A program made the translations under genes and the position numbers. This document shows positions 40,201 to 49,011 of a DNA stretch of 64,000 bases, in pieces. The stretch comes from Puniceicoccaceae bacterium 5H (GTDB lineage: Bacteria > Verrucomicrobiota > Verrucomicrobiia > Opitutales > Oceanipulchritudinaceae), in the NCBI GenBank assembly GCA_009772895.1, contig WOUP01000011.1, positions 1 to 64,000 of the forward strand. Reading direction: 5' to 3'. Position 1 is the first letter of the stretch. Every line of letters starts with the position of its first letter. The notes under the pieces were generated by a model. The model ran no database searches. It was not told the DNA's origin and worked only from the letters and a program-made list of their open reading frames with translations.

Positions 40201-40461
40201 CTCCCAGGCCATGGAGTTGATTTCCTTGATGCCCTCGAGGCCCTGGATGGCCTCCTCCACGCGCATCACGAGGCCTTCTTCGGCTTCGGAAGGCGTGGCG
40301 CCCGGGTAGGAGAGGTTGACCTGGATGGTGTCGGGGTCCTGCTCCGGAAACATCTCCATGTTGAGGGAGGGGATCGCAAAGATCCCTCCGACGAGCACGA
40401 CGAACATGACGAGGTTGGCGGCTACCCCGTTGCGGGTAAACCAGTCCATCAGGCCGTTCAT
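37258..40461 (-). CDS. RND-type efflux pump inner-membrane permease
   Basis: 1067 residues, the size of AcrB/MexB-class transporters. N-terminal helix MNGLMDWFTRNGVAANLVMF, two large periplasmic loops, and twelve expected membrane helices. The proton-relay pair is seen in GIVVDDAIVVGES in helix 4. C-terminal helices carry GVVVNDSLVLVDFVN. The sequence is of the hydrophobe-amphiphile (HAE) group rather than the metal CzcA group, inferred from the double Asp without a metal-site motif. It overlaps the adaptor gene by 4 bases and is the last gene of the operon. Confidence 0.93.
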   Translation of the reverse strand: MNGLMDWFTRNGVAANLVMFVVLVGGIFAIPSLNMEMFPEQDPDTIQVNLSYPGATPSEAEEGLVMRVEEAIQGLEGIKEINSMAWEGGGRVSVTVSDGFDLQKLKEDVKTRVDAISSFPADAERPTVEEQMWTRDVLELAIYGDTDERTLRKAAEDVRNDLLRMPGISQIEFQGARDYEIAIEIDEATLRKYGLTLEQVAARVNSASRDVPGGAVKAPSGELLLRTLGQAYRHDEFADITLVTRADGTSIKLGDIANIRDGFADYDVISYFNGQPAIFVEIFEVGNESPLDIANKARDYVEANANKFPEGIQLEIFTDSSFYLRDRLNMMVKNGLLGLILVMAVLTMFLRPMLAFYVALGIPVSFLGTIMIAPFVGLSINMVSLFAFILVLGIVVDDAIVVGESVFTEYQKSKPADKPARVAAAVRGAHRVSVPVIFAVLTTMVAFVPVFFIPGWAGDMFRPIPYVVIITLAFSLVQSKLVLPYHLSTLKIGSGRERAKMGWLQRLQRKVADGLEHFVSRFYLPVLNFAIKHRYASAAGFMGILFITVGMIMGGHMRFQPFPRVPSDFIRVTLEYPDGTALPTTVAGLNQLMDAWDEVLADVEEEGYADPVKNTALNSRYNVSQGRITIELTKSEVRDISTPDLVNRWREKLGPMPGVQTLSFRGETGGGSSSPINVQLVGEDFEQMEQAAQEIKDMLATLPNVYDIADSFTSGRREIKLKVKPRGEVLGVTTTDLGRQVRQAFYGAEAQRILRGREEIKVMVRYPRADRESIAALHNLRIRLDDGSEVPFDEVAEAEIGHGFSLISRYDRQRVINVTADVDKSAANMTTLNAEVQENVDGILQRYPGVYSSLEGEAKDTRESNQALSNGLVFVLFLIYVLLAIPFKSYFQPFIVMSAIPFGIVGAIWGHFVTGTWDGWHLTPQPITQMSLMGIIAAIGVVVNDSLVLVDFVNDERRQGKDVVQAAHDAGAQRFRPILLTSLTTFFGLVPMLLERSLQAQFLIPMATSLAFGVLFATFITLLLVPGLYVILEDCKWATKNAFRWLRGRPLMPVPRRDVKDEQVIMT

Positions 40462-41726
40462 GCCTCACCCCCTTCGTTTTGGGGCGTGCTGTTGTCGGCG
40501 GTGTCGCTGGTGGGGGCGTCCGACTGCGGGATCTCGGCGTCGACCGTCGCGGTGTCGCGATCCGGATCGAGCGGATTGACCGCCATGCCTTCGATAAAGT
40601 AGATGATGGGCGTCAGGCAGATGCGTTCACCCGGGTTCAGGCCGTTGGTGACGATCGCCTTTTCGCTGTCCGACCAGTAGACTTGGACGTCGCGGGCGGT
40701 GAGGGCGTTTTCGGGCCCGATCACGTAGAGCGTATCCTGATCGACCAGCGCGCGGCGGGGCACGACGTAGACATCGTGCAGCTGGCGCCCCGCGATGTCG
40801 GCCTCGACGAAGGAACCGATCTTGAGCGGCGGGCGGTCCGGGCCGCGGTCGCCGTAGGGATCGGGCACGCGCGCCACGACGTAGGTCAGGCGCGAACGCT
40901 GGTCGACGGTGCCTTCGGTGCGGTCGAGGTAGCCGTTCCAGGTATAGGAATCGTTGCCCAGGTGCTGGTAAAGCTGCACGCGCGGGGCCTCGTCGTGACT
41001 CTCGTCGTTGCGGTAGGCCTCCGGTAGATCGAGATAGCTCAGCTCAAAGGGCGACAGGGGCATGCGCACCTCGGCCACGTCCACTGCGTAGATCGTGGCG
41101 AGCAGGGAATTGGCGGTCACCGTCTGGCCGATATCGACCGCTTTTTCGCGAATGCGACCGGCGTAGGGGGCGCGGACTTCCGTGCGGTCCAGGTTGCGCT
41201 CGGCGCGGCGCACAGCGGCTTCGGCGGCAGCTACGTTGGCCTGGGCCAGCTCCAGTTGCGGCTGTCGCAGCACGAGGTCGTTGGCGGTAGCACCTTCGCC
41301 GAGGTCGCTCCAGTCCTGGGCGGCTTGCTCGGATTGCGCCTGTTCCTGGGCCAATGCGAGCTTGGCCTGCGCCAGTTGCGCCTTGGCGTCGGCCAGGGCG
41401 GCCTCGTAATCGAGCGGGTCGATCTCTACCAGCACGTCGCCCTTTTCGAAGAAGCCGCCGTCCTTGAAGTGATTGCTGATACGGACGATGCGGCCCGAGA
41501 CCTCGGCGGTGAGCGAGGTTTCGGTGCGGGCGGTCACGTTGCCTTGGGTGTTGACCCAGAGCTGCCAGTCCTGGGGCTGGGTGACGGTGTATTCCACTTG
41601 CGGGAATTCTCGGGGGCGCTCGATTTCGGGCACATCCGGCTTCATCATGACCAAGATGAAGGCGAAGGTGGCCATCCCGAGCAGGATGACGATGGGAATG
41701 ACGCCGTAGACGACAAGTTTGCGCAT
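40458..41726 (-). CDS. RND efflux periplasmic adaptor (membrane fusion) subunit
   Basis: 422 residues. N-terminal membrane helix (about 7-28), then the barrel-sandwich and alpha-hairpin order of MFP adaptors: VSGRIVRISNHFKDGGFFEKGD, a coiled hairpin rich in Ala/Gln (about 115-180), and VRAPYAGRIREKAVDIGQTV. It docks the pump to the outer-membrane factor. Its stop overlaps the start of the permease gene by 4 bases (ATGA), so the two are translationally coupled. The Thr/Asp-rich tail is low complexity. Confidence 0.92.
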   Translation of the reverse strand: MRKLVVYGVIPIVILLGMATFAFILVMMKPDVPEIERPREFPQVEYTVTQPQDWQLWVNTQGNVTARTETSLTAEVSGRIVRISNHFKDGGFFEKGDVLVEIDPLDYEAALADAKAQLAQAKLALAQEQAQSEQAAQDWSDLGEGATANDLVLRQPQLELAQANVAAAEAAVRRAERNLDRTEVRAPYAGRIREKAVDIGQTVTANSLLATIYAVDVAEVRMPLSPFELSYLDLPEAYRNDESHDEAPRVQLYQHLGNDSYTWNGYLDRTEGTVDQRSRLTYVVARVPDPYGDRGPDRPPLKIGSFVEADIAGRQLHDVYVVPRRALVDQDTLYVIGPENALTARDVQVYWSDSEKAIVTNGLNPGERICLTPIIYFIEGMAVNPLDPDRDTATVDAEIPQSDAPTSDTADNSTPQNEGGEA

Positions 41727-41750
41727 GACGAAAGGGTGAAGGGGAGGATA

Positions 41751-43199
41751 TTAGCGTTCGAGCTGGACGAGCGGTGCGGGCGGCATCTGATCGCGCGGGA
41801 TCGGCGCTCCGCCGAGGGCGAGGTAAAGGTCGAGGCGGTTCTGCAAGCGGGCGTTGCGGACCGAGAGGTAGTCGCTGCGGGAGTTGAAGGCGCGGCGCTG
41901 GCTTTCCAGCACCGTGATGATGGTGGTGAGGCCGCGCTGGTATTGATCCCACGCCAGCGTCTCGGCCCGGTCGTTTTCCTGGGAGGCCAGGCGGAGGGCG
42001 TCTTCACGCTCGGAGAGCCATTGCTGGGAGACGAGGGCGGTTTCCACCTCGCGGAAGGCGTTCAGCACCGCGTCCTGATAGGTGGAGGCGGCGATGGAAA
42101 AGTTGGCTTCGGCCTCCTGCTTGTTCGCGCTCAGGCGGCCGGAGTCGAAGATCGGGGCGGTGAGCCCGCCGAGGATCGACCATTCGCCGGAATCGTCACG
42201 CAGCCACTTGTCGAATTCGTTGCTCACGTAACCGCCGCTGGCCGTCAGGCGGATGGTGGGCAGGAAGGCCTTTTCCGCGGCACCTACCTGGCGAGCGGCG
42301 GCCTGTAGCTGCAACCCGAGCGAAGCGAGGTCGGGCCGACGGGTCAGGATCTCGGCCGGCAGCCCCTCGGGCAAGGGCGGGGGCAGCGTCGGCAATTCCT
42401 TGAGCGTGGAAAGGTCGCCGGAAGGGTATCGGCCGAGCAGGATCTCCAGACTGCGCACGAGCGTGTCGCGCTGGAGGTTGCGCTGGGCGAGCTGGTTGCG
42501 GGCCGAGGCGACGTTGGCGCGGGCCAGCCGCAGGTCCAGGGCGTCGTTGAGGCCGCGCTCGAAGCGCTGGCGGATGATGTTCTGGCCCGACTGGAAGCTC
42601 TCGAGCGTGTCTTCGGCCAGCTTGACCTGCTGGTTGGCCTCGATCAGGTCGAACCAGTATTGGGCCACCTGAGTGGCGAGGGAAATCTGGGCGGCGGCGA
42701 GATCGGCTTCGGCCGCTTCGTATTGGCGGCGGGCGGCATCGCGCTGCAGGCGCAGCTCGCCCCACAAATCGATCTCCCAGCTCGCAGAAAGGCCGGCATC
42801 AAAGCGGTTGGCAGTGTCGCCTTGCCCCAGGCGTTCGGCGCCAGCCCCGCGGGAGGCGGTGACATCGGCATCCAGGCTGGGCCCCAGATTCGCCCCGGCG
42901 CGGCGGGCGCGGGCGGCGGCGGCTTCGACTCGGGCGGCGGCGGTGGCGAGGTCGCGGTTATAGCGCAGCGCCTCCATGACCAGCTCCGAGAGCTGCGGGT
43001 CATGCCACTGGGACAGCCAGTTCAAGGCCTCCGGGGTGATCGGGGCCGTTTCCTTGTCGTCGGCGGCCCAGGCGGCGGGCGCCTCGGGCGCGTAGTCCTC
43101 GGCCTCAGGGGCGGGGCCGATCGTGCAGCCGGTGAGAGCGGCTAGCGAGACAAGGGAAAGGACTGTGAGAGGTGTGTTTTGAAGGGAGTAGCGAAGCAT
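41751..43199 (-). CDS. Outer-membrane efflux factor, NodT/OprM-type lipoprotein
   Basis: 482 residues with a lipoprotein signal (LTGCTIGP, Cys about 25) and two repeats of the TolC/outer-membrane-efflux-protein fold, for example WDPQLSELVMEALRYNRDL in the first, DLASLGLQLQAAARQVGAAEKAFLPTI in the second. It forms the trimeric outer-membrane channel of the efflux system. tetR ends 9 bases upstream and the adaptor gene starts 24 bases downstream. Confidence 0.92.
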   Translation of the reverse strand: MLRYSLQNTPLTVLSLVSLAALTGCTIGPAPEAEDYAPEAPAAWAADDKETAPITPEALNWLSQWHDPQLSELVMEALRYNRDLATAAARVEAAAARARRAGANLGPSLDADVTASRGAGAERLGQGDTANRFDAGLSASWEIDLWGELRLQRDAARRQYEAAEADLAAAQISLATQVAQYWFDLIEANQQVKLAEDTLESFQSGQNIIRQRFERGLNDALDLRLARANVASARNQLAQRNLQRDTLVRSLEILLGRYPSGDLSTLKELPTLPPPLPEGLPAEILTRRPDLASLGLQLQAAARQVGAAEKAFLPTIRLTASGGYVSNEFDKWLRDDSGEWSILGGLTAPIFDSGRLSANKQEAEANFSIAASTYQDAVLNAFREVETALVSQQWLSEREDALRLASQENDRAETLAWDQYQRGLTTIITVLESQRRAFNSRSDYLSVRNARLQNRLDLYLALGGAPIPRDQMPPAPLVQLER

Positions 43200-43208
43200 G
43201 GATCGGAA

Positions 43209-43856
43209 TCACCCGCCGGAGACTCCGTCCTGATCGTAGGCAAAGCCGGCGGCGACAAAGTAGGTCATCTGTTTGATGATCGCCTTGAACGAAGCCGCAT
43301 CCGTATTCCCGCCGCAAAAGCAGGGCATCTCGGGAATATGGAGCAGGGTGCCAACCATGGTACTGAGGGCGAAGTTGAAGCGGACGATGAGGTCGTCGTA
43401 AGAGAGGTGTGGGACGGTTTTAGCGAGTTCTGCACCAAAGACGTCGCAAACCTCGCGAAAATACTCCGTCTTAAACGTCTTCAAGAGCTCGGGAGTTTCA
43501 TGGTAGGCCCGAAAAGCCAGCCGAATGGCCGTTAATTTGGGCTGATCGTTCTCTACGAGCGTCTCGCCCATGGGGCCAAAGAAGGCGTCAAAAATCTCCA
43601 CCAGGCTCAGGGGGGCGTCGCCTCGCGCAGAGCGCCGCTCCTGCAGGTAACTGAGACGGAGGCGGTTGACGGGTTCGACTTGGCGGCGCATCAGCTCGAC
43701 GAAGAGGTCGTGCTTGCTGCCAAAGTGGTAGTTGACGGCGGCGACGTTGGCACCCGCACGGTCGGTAATATCGCGCACGCTGGTGCCATTGAAACCGCGT
43801 TCGGCAAATAGGTACTCCGCCGCATTCAGGATGTTATCCTTGGTATTGCTGGACAT
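43209..43856 (-). CDS. TetR/AcrR-family transcriptional repressor
   Basis: 215 residues. N-terminal helix-turn-helix domain (about 8-55: ILNAAEYLFAERGFNGTSV, DITDRAGANVAAVNYHFGSK) and an all-helical ligand domain. It is the first gene of the efflux operon, 9 bases before the outer-membrane factor, an unusual position that implies the regulator is co-expressed with the pump and represses itself. A palindrome AAACAATCGTTT lies 12 bases upstream of its start, between it and the IS. Helix details such as the CxxC near residue 187 (PCFCGGN) could bear on ligand or metal sensing. Confidence 0.88.
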   Translation of the reverse strand: MSSNTKDNILNAAEYLFAERGFNGTSVRDITDRAGANVAAVNYHFGSKHDLFVELMRRQVEPVNRLRLSYLQERRSARGDAPLSLVEIFDAFFGPMGETLVENDQPKLTAIRLAFRAYHETPELLKTFKTEYFREVCDVFGAELAKTVPHLSYDDLIVRFNFALSTMVGTLLHIPEMPCFCGGNTDAASFKAIIKQMTYFVAAGFAYDQDGVSGG

Positions 43857-43867
43857 GGGCTACAAAC

Positions 43868-43879
43868 AAACAATCGTTT
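43868..43879. promoter_or_regulatory. Palindromic operator candidate upstream of tetR
   Basis: AAAC-AATC-GTTT (43868-43879), a TetR-type palindrome, sits 11 bases before the tetR start codon. On the minus strand it reads AAACGATTGTTTGTTTG, an extended AT-rich site. Confidence 0.5.
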
Positions 43880-43913
43880 AGATCAGGATTTCAAACAGAC
43901 AGCACACTATTTA

Positions 43914-44791
43914 GGGAGTGTTAACGAAAAATCTGTACATGTTATGAAAGAAGCTTCATAAGCTTCTGTATGAAGGAGCGAGTGCCTGAACTGGATCCGA
44001 AACGTTGGTTGAGTGATGAGGTGTGGGCTGTGCTGGAGCCTGCACTGGCAGATGTGCGTGATCCTCGTGGGACCAGGCCACAGCAAAGTATGCGCGAGTT
44101 TCTGACGGCGATTGCCTATCTGGTGCGCGAAGGCTGCTCTTGGCGCGGACTGCCGCCTCAGTTCGGGCATTGGCACAACGTGTATGTGCGGTTCCGGCGT
44201 TGGGAAAAAGCTAAAACCTGGGGGCTGCTCTGGCTTAAACTGCAGGGAAGCGAAGCGGCTCAAGCCCGTGCCATCTTCGTCGACTCCACGGTCATCAAGG
44301 CGCATCCTCATGCCGCCGGGGCGCCCAAAAAAACGGTGGCGATCAGGCTCTGGGACGCTCTCGAGGTGGGCTGACCACCAAGATCCACGCCGCCAGCAGC
44401 GATGAGAACCACCTGCTGCGGCTCTGTCTGAGCCCCGGCCAAACCCACGACAGCCGCGCCTTCACTGCGGTCGCTACCGGACTCGAAAAACTGCCGGAGC
44501 TGGAGGTCATTTGTGCGGACAAAGCTTACGATAGCAACGAAATCCGTGACCAGATCGAAGTCGCAGACTGCATCGCTGTCATCCCAGCCAGAAAAACGCG
44601 TAAACAACCTCAAGCTCATGACAGAGAACGCTATAAGCAGCGCAACGTGATCGAACGCGCCTTTCGTAACCTCAAGAACTTCCGCCGTATCGCCACCCGA
44701 TTTGATAAACTCGCCTGCACCTTTAAGGCATTCCTCTACTTCGCAGCATCATTTCTGGTCGCAAAAATTGACGCGAATCGTTAACACCCCC
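43914..44791 (+). mobile_element. IS5-family (IS427-group) insertion sequence
   Basis: 878 bases. The ends GGGAGTGTTAACGA (left, 43914-43927) and the complement of TCGTTAACACCCCC (right, 44778-44791) match at 13 of 14 positions. TA on both sides (43912-43913 and 44792-44793) fits the TA target duplication of the IS427 group. It encodes one transposase in two overlapping frames. The element looks intact. It is inserted between tetR and the DUF255 gene, 57 bases upstream of the tetR start codon. Confidence 0.88.
43970..44784 (+). CDS. IS5-family transposase made by -1 frameshift
   Basis: DDE transposase read in two frames. The first frame (43970-44374) encodes the N-terminal domain with MKERVPELDPKRWLSDEVWA and the first catalytic Asp at residue 105 (IFVDSTVIKAH). 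A run of seven A at 44327-44333 lies where the frames join. After a -1 shift the protein reads on as GGDQALGRSRGGLTTKIHA to the stop at 44784. The second Asp is in VICADKAYDS and the Glu in RNVIERAFRNLKNF. About 270 residues in total, usual for the group. Frameshifting at an A-run is known for this IS group, so the break is probably programmed rather than a mutation. Confidence 0.85.
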
Positions 44792-44865
44792 TAGCTTCGT
44801 GCATCTGCCCGGAGTCCAGCCTTTTGAGTGTCTTCTATCAGATTTTTTGAAGATAACGCGAAAAA

Positions 44866-46872
44866 CTAAAGTTTTTCCACTATAGAATCGGCGTTGTCTT
44901 CTGGAGCAAGGCACTGGGTGCCCACGCACAACTGGTAACCGTCAAGGCTGTTGTCGCTCATGATGAAGAGCGGGCGCCACGGTTTGTTTTCCAGTTTGGT
45001 GCGGACCGCTTCCCAATCGGCGTCCGGGCCGCCCTTGAGCACGGCGATACCGGTGGCGTCCTGTGCCCAGTAGGCGAGGGCGTGGCCGATGCCCTGCGGT
45101 GCCTGCTCGATCAGGCCGGTGTAGCAGACGCGGTGACGTTCGAGCTCTTCCTGGTAGCGTGCGTCGCCGGTAAGGGCGTACAGCTGGGAGAAGATGGCGA
45201 CGAGGCCGCTGTTGCCGGCGGGGGTCGCGGTATCGAACCACTCCTTGGCACGGTGGGGGATGCCCTCGTGATCGTCGCTGGTAAAATAGTAGCCGACGGC
45301 GTTGGGGTCGCGGAAGTGGCGGATGATGCTGTTGGTCAGGCGCTTGGCCCGATCGAGATAGGTGGCGGAAGCCCCGGGCTGGATCCAGTCGATCTTGCTC
45401 GCGACCGCCAGCAGGGCCTGAACCGCCGCCACGTAGTCGTCGAGGTAGGCGTTCTGGCGCGCCTCGCCGCCGTAGTTGACCGCGTAGAGGCGGGGCGTCT
45501 CGCTATCGGGCTCACGCACCTGGTTTTGCCAGAGCCAGTCCACGCCCGCCCGTGCCCCATTCATCCAATCCCAGCGCCCGAAGGTATAGGCGGCCTCGGC
45601 CAGCGCACGCCAGGTGAGGGCGTTCCAGGAAACCACGACCTTGTCGTCCCGGGCAGGGGCCGTGCGCTTGCGGCGATGATTCAACAAGGTCTGCCGGGCA
45701 TTTTCGAACAACTGGCGTTGATCAAAATCGCGCTCAACCAAGGTTAGTTGAGTCGTTTCGTGTTCAAAGTTGCCCTCGGCGGTCACACCGTAGGCTTCGC
45801 AAAAGCTCTCGCCCAGTTCATTGCCGAGCACCTGCTTGATCTCGTCGGGCGTCCAGACGTAGTAGCTGCCTTCTTCGCCCCCGCTGTCGGCATCCAGGCT
45901 GGCGGCAAAGACACCTTCTTGCAGCTGCATCTCGCGCTGGAGCCACTGGGCGGTCTCGTCGATGGCGGCGGCAAAAAGCGGGTTGCGGTAGCGGCGCCAG
46001 CCCTCGGTGTAGGATTCGATGAGCAGGGCGTTGTCGTAGAGCATCTTCTCGAAGTGCGGGATCGTCCAGTAGCGGTCTACGCTGTAGCGCGAGAAGCCAC
46101 CGCCGACCTGATCGTAGATGCCGCCGCGGGCCATGGCCTCGAGCGTGTGCGGCACCATCTGGTCGATCTGCTGGCGCAACTGGGGCTGGCGCTCATCGAT
46201 CGCGGCTGTGTTGCGCATCGCGAGCAGGAACTCGAGCAGCCCCGTCGGGGGGAACTTGGGGGCCGTGCCAAAGCCGCCGTACTCGTTGTCGTAGCCGGGC
46301 TGGAGCTTCTGGAAGGCCTCGAGCAACTGCGCGTTGTCAAAGCCGTCGCCGGTGGCGCCGACCGGGTCGTTGGCCAGCTTGAGGTTGCCGATGATGGCCT
46401 CGGCATTTTCCTCGAGATCGGCGCGGTTGCGCTTGAAGTAGTCGGCCACCCGCATGAGCAGCTGAGGCCACGGCACGATGCCCTGGTTGCGGTCTTCGGG
46501 CGGGAAGTAGGTGCCGCCGGCAAACGGGCGTCCATCGGGCAGGCAAAACATGTTCAGGGGCCAGCCGCCGTGCCCGTTGATCATCTGCACCGCCTCGAGG
46601 TAAATGCGGTCGAGGTCGGGGCGCTCCTCGCGGTCTACCTTGATGCAGACGAAGTGCTGGTTCATCAGGTTGGCGATGTAGGCGCTCTCGAAGGACTCGT
46701 GCGCCATCACGTGGCACCAGTGACAGCTGCTGTAGCCGATGGAGACGAGCAGGGGCTTGTCCTCGGCCTTGGCTTTGTTCAGGGCTTCCTCGCCCCACGG
46801 ATACCAATCCACGGGGTTGTCGGCATGTTGGCGGAGGTAGAGAGACTTTTCGTGCGCCAGTCGGTTGGGCAT
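44866..46872 (-). CDS. Thioredoxin-domain protein with DUF255 (YyaL/SSP411 family)
   Basis: 668 residues. The N-terminus [23 protein letters not shown] is the family signature. The thioredoxin-like domain carries the redox pair in SSCHWCHVM. The rest is the six-hairpin-glycosidase-like fold with [21 protein letters not shown] and a Gly-rich TPAGNSGL region. Members are cytosolic and of unclear physiological role, possibly thiol or sugar handling. It lies 75 bases from the IS right end and is transcribed away from it. Confidence 0.93.
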   Translation of the reverse strand: MPNRLAHEKSLYLRQHADNPVDWYPWGEEALNKAKAEDKPLLVSIGYSSCHWCHVMAHESFESAYIANLMNQHFVCIKVDREERPDLDRIYLEAVQMINGHGGWPLNMFCLPDGRPFAGGTYFPPEDRNQGIVPWPQLLMRVADYFKRNRADLEENAEAIIGNLKLANDPVGATGDGFDNAQLLEAFQKLQPGYDNEYGGFGTAPKFPPTGLLEFLLAMRNTAAIDERQPQLRQQIDQMVPHTLEAMARGGIYDQVGGGFSRYSVDRYWTIPHFEKMLYDNALLIESYTEGWRRYRNPLFAAAIDETAQWLQREMQLQEGVFAASLDADSGGEEGSYYVWTPDEIKQVLGNELGESFCEAYGVTAEGNFEHETTQLTLVERDFDQRQLFENARQTLLNHRRKRTAPARDDKVVVSWNALTWRALAEAAYTFGRWDWMNGARAGVDWLWQNQVREPDSETPRLYAVNYGGEARQNAYLDDYVAAVQALLAVASKIDWIQPGASATYLDRAKRLTNSIIRHFRDPNAVGYYFTSDDHEGIPHRAKEWFDTATPAGNSGLVAIFSQLYALTGDARYQEELERHRVCYTGLIEQAPQGIGHALAYWAQDATGIAVLKGGPDADWEAVRTKLENKPWRPLFIMSDNSLDGYQLCVGTQCLAPEDNADSIVEKL

Positions 46873-46926
46873 GTCAGTACCGTGCTGGAACTCTTCCGAA
46901 TTGCAAGGGTCGGCGTCTCGGGAGCG

Positions 46927-47979
46927 TCAGATGGCTTCGTTTGCGGCGGCGGGCGCGTCTTCCTGCAGGCCTTCGCCCTGGGCCTCGCCGACGTAGCGGG
47001 TGGGAAAGACGAAGGCGTCGTGGCCCTGTTCGCGTAGGTAGCGGCTGAACTCGTGGACCTGCCCGTGGGTCACGCCGATGCGTTCCGCGCCGGTGGCCTC
47101 GATCGCGCGCAGCAACCCGGGCCAGTCGGCGTGGTCGCTCAAGACGAAGCCGCGGTCGAAGTCCCGATTGCGGCGGGCGGCACGCGTCATCATCCAGCCG
47201 CTGGCAAAGGCCCAGCTGACGCCGCCCAGTTTACGGATCAACCCCACTTCCTGCGCCGCCGAAGAGGTGATGACGAGGCCGCGGCCTTTGATCTCCGGCA
47301 CGGTCGCTTCGCTCAGGGTGACGCTGGGGGCCAGCTGCACGCCCGCGCGCTCATACATTGGCGCATAGGTCTTTACGCTGCCGTGTAGCGCGATGGGGCC
47401 GATGGAGGCCTCCAGCCCAGCGAGCAGGCGCTGGCTCTTGCCGAGCGGATAGGCCGGTAGCACGCTGGCGATCCCGTTCTCCTGGTTGCGCCGCCACCAG
47501 GCGTGGATCTGCCCGAAAACCTGCTCGGGGGAGGGCCAGCGGTAGATCGGCAGCCCGAAGGTCGACTCGGTAATGAAGGTATGGCAGCGCACGGGCTCAT
47601 AGGGCACGCAGGAGCCGCTGGCGTGGGTGGGGTTGTAATCGCCGCTGACCACCCATACTTCGCCCTGGTGCTCGAGGCGCACCTGCGAGCTGCCGAGGAT
47701 GTGACCGGCGGGGTGCAGCGACACCTGGACGCCCCCAATCGTGGTGGTGGCACCGTAGGGCAGCGTCTCGATCGTGCCTTGCGTCCCGACCCGCTCCTGC
47801 AGGATCTCGCGACCGGAGGCTTCGCACAGGTACCACTTGGCGCCGCGCCGGGCGTGATCGCTGTGGGCGTGGGTGATGACGGCCCGTTCGACCGCCCGCC
47901 ACGGGTCGATGTAAAAGTCGCCCGCCACACAGTAAGGACCGGACTCCGTGGGGCGCACCAGAGGCTCTCGTTCCGCCAT
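46927..47979 (-). CDS. Ligase-associated DNA exonuclease (metallo-beta-lactamase fold)
   Basis: 350 residues. The metallo-beta-lactamase metal motif is THAHSDHAR (about 36-44), followed by HPAGHILGSSQV (about 89-100) and VVSGDYNP (about 109-116). The beta-CASP-like part ends with DHADWPGLLRAI. This is the nuclease type found with an ATP-dependent DNA ligase and an Lhr-family helicase in repair clusters. The ligase lies at 59827-61488, about 12 kb away. The helicase is not in the window. It starts 54 bases from the DUF255 gene on the same strand. Confidence 0.88.
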   Translation of the reverse strand: MAEREPLVRPTESGPYCVAGDFYIDPWRAVERAVITHAHSDHARRGAKWYLCEASGREILQERVGTQGTIETLPYGATTTIGGVQVSLHPAGHILGSSQVRLEHQGEVWVVSGDYNPTHASGSCVPYEPVRCHTFITESTFGLPIYRWPSPEQVFGQIHAWWRRNQENGIASVLPAYPLGKSQRLLAGLEASIGPIALHGSVKTYAPMYERAGVQLAPSVTLSEATVPEIKGRGLVITSSAAQEVGLIRKLGGVSWAFASGWMMTRAARRNRDFDRGFVLSDHADWPGLLRAIEATGAERIGVTHGQVHEFSRYLREQGHDAFVFPTRYVGEAQGEGLQEDAPAAANEAI

Positions 47980-48068
47980 AAGGTATTACGGGTGACACAA
48001 ATCCGCCGAGACGCCAAGCGTTGGGCAAACTTGCATTGCGCGGCATCCGGGGCCTTATTGGTGCCTTC

Positions 48069-48683
48069 ATGCAGTGGCTCATACTCGGCACCCTTCCGTT
48101 TATCTCCGCCCTGATTGGTTGGCTGACCAATCGGCTGGCGATCCACATGCTGTTCAATCCCCGCGAGGAGAAGAAATTGCTCGGCATCCGCTATCAGGGC
48201 CTGATCCCGCGACGGCAGCACGAGATCGCCGCCAAGACGGGCGAGATCGTGGCGGACGAACTCCTGACCTCTCACACCCTGCAGGGGGAGATCAACAAGA
48301 TCGACCTCGACCCCTACCTGCGGCAGGCCGCCGACACCCTGATCTACCAGCGCATGGGCCCGCGCCTGAAGAAGATGCCGCTGGTGGGCAGCTTCCTCAA
48401 CGACAGCGTGTTGTCGCAGGTCCACAAGATCGCGCTGGAGGAAATGACGCGTCAGGCCGAGCCGATCAAGCTGCGCTTTGCCAGCGAGGCGGAGCAGCAC
48501 CTCGACGTGAAGCGCCTCGTGCGGGAAAAGGTCGAGAGCTTCGACCTCAGCCAGCTGGAAGCAATCGTCCACCGTCTCGCGGGGCAGGAGTTTCGCCAGA
48601 TCGAGCTGCTCGGCGGCGTCATCGGTTTCATCGTCGGCCTGGTCCAGCTCGGCCTGATGCTGGCCGCCCAGGCGGTGGGTTAG
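48069..48683 (+). CDS. DUF445 family membrane protein
   Basis: 204 residues. An N-terminal hydrophobic segment (about 2-20, containing FISALIGWLTNRLAIHMLF) and a C-terminal one (about 180-200) flank a soluble middle with YQGLIPRRQHEIAAKTGEIV. This is the DUF445 (YheB/YjiN-like) family, inner-membrane proteins of unknown function. Start is taken at ATG 48069; a TTG at 48021 is in frame and would add 16 residues. Its stop overlaps the end of the convergent antitoxin gene by 4 bases. Confidence 0.82.
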   Translation: MQWLILGTLPFISALIGWLTNRLAIHMLFNPREEKKLLGIRYQGLIPRRQHEIAAKTGEIVADELLTSHTLQGEINKIDLDPYLRQAADTLIYQRMGPRLKKMPLVGSFLNDSVLSQVHKIALEEMTRQAEPIKLRFASEAEQHLDVKRLVREKVESFDLSQLEAIVHRLAGQEFRQIELLGGVIGFIVGLVQLGLMLAAQAVG

Positions 48684-48976
48684 GCGCGCGCTGCGACCGT
48701 CTCGAGCAGAGCCTCGGGATGGCGATCGGCGACTTCCAGGAGCACCTGGGCGGCCCCCGTCGGATGGCGGTGCCCTTGTTCCCAATTCTGCAGCGTTCGC
48801 AGGCTGATTCCCATCATTTCGGCGAAGCGAGCCTGTGAGAGTTGGAGCCGTTGCCGGACGCGCGTGACGTGAGAAGGTTCCATACGGGAGCGTCGCGTCG
48901 GCTCTTGCTTTCCGCGCTCAACCGCTTTCATTTCCTTCACGCTTGAAACCAGTTGCTGAAAGAGTTGGTCGTCCAT
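48680..48976 (-). CDS. NadS-like XRE-family regulator (orphan HigA-type antitoxin)
   Basis: 98 residues. The start MDDQLFQQLVSSVKEMKAV and the RMEPSHVTRVRQRLQLSQARF / GISLRTLQNWEQGHRHPTG helix-turn-helix are the NadS pattern. NadS-type genes usually sit just downstream of a RelE/HigB-like toxin gene and co-repress it. Here no toxin gene lies upstream; instead there is a hairpin repeat block. The open frame continues upstream to 49135, but that part is repeat sequence, so ATG 48976 is the likely start. It may be a solitary regulator. Confidence 0.82.
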   Translation of the reverse strand: MDDQLFQQLVSSVKEMKAVERGKQEPTRRSRMEPSHVTRVRQRLQLSQARFAEMMGISLRTLQNWEQGHRHPTGAAQVLLEVADRHPEALLETVAARA

Positions 48977-49011
48977 GGTCAATGACGTATATGCGATCAA
49001 CGAATGTTTCA

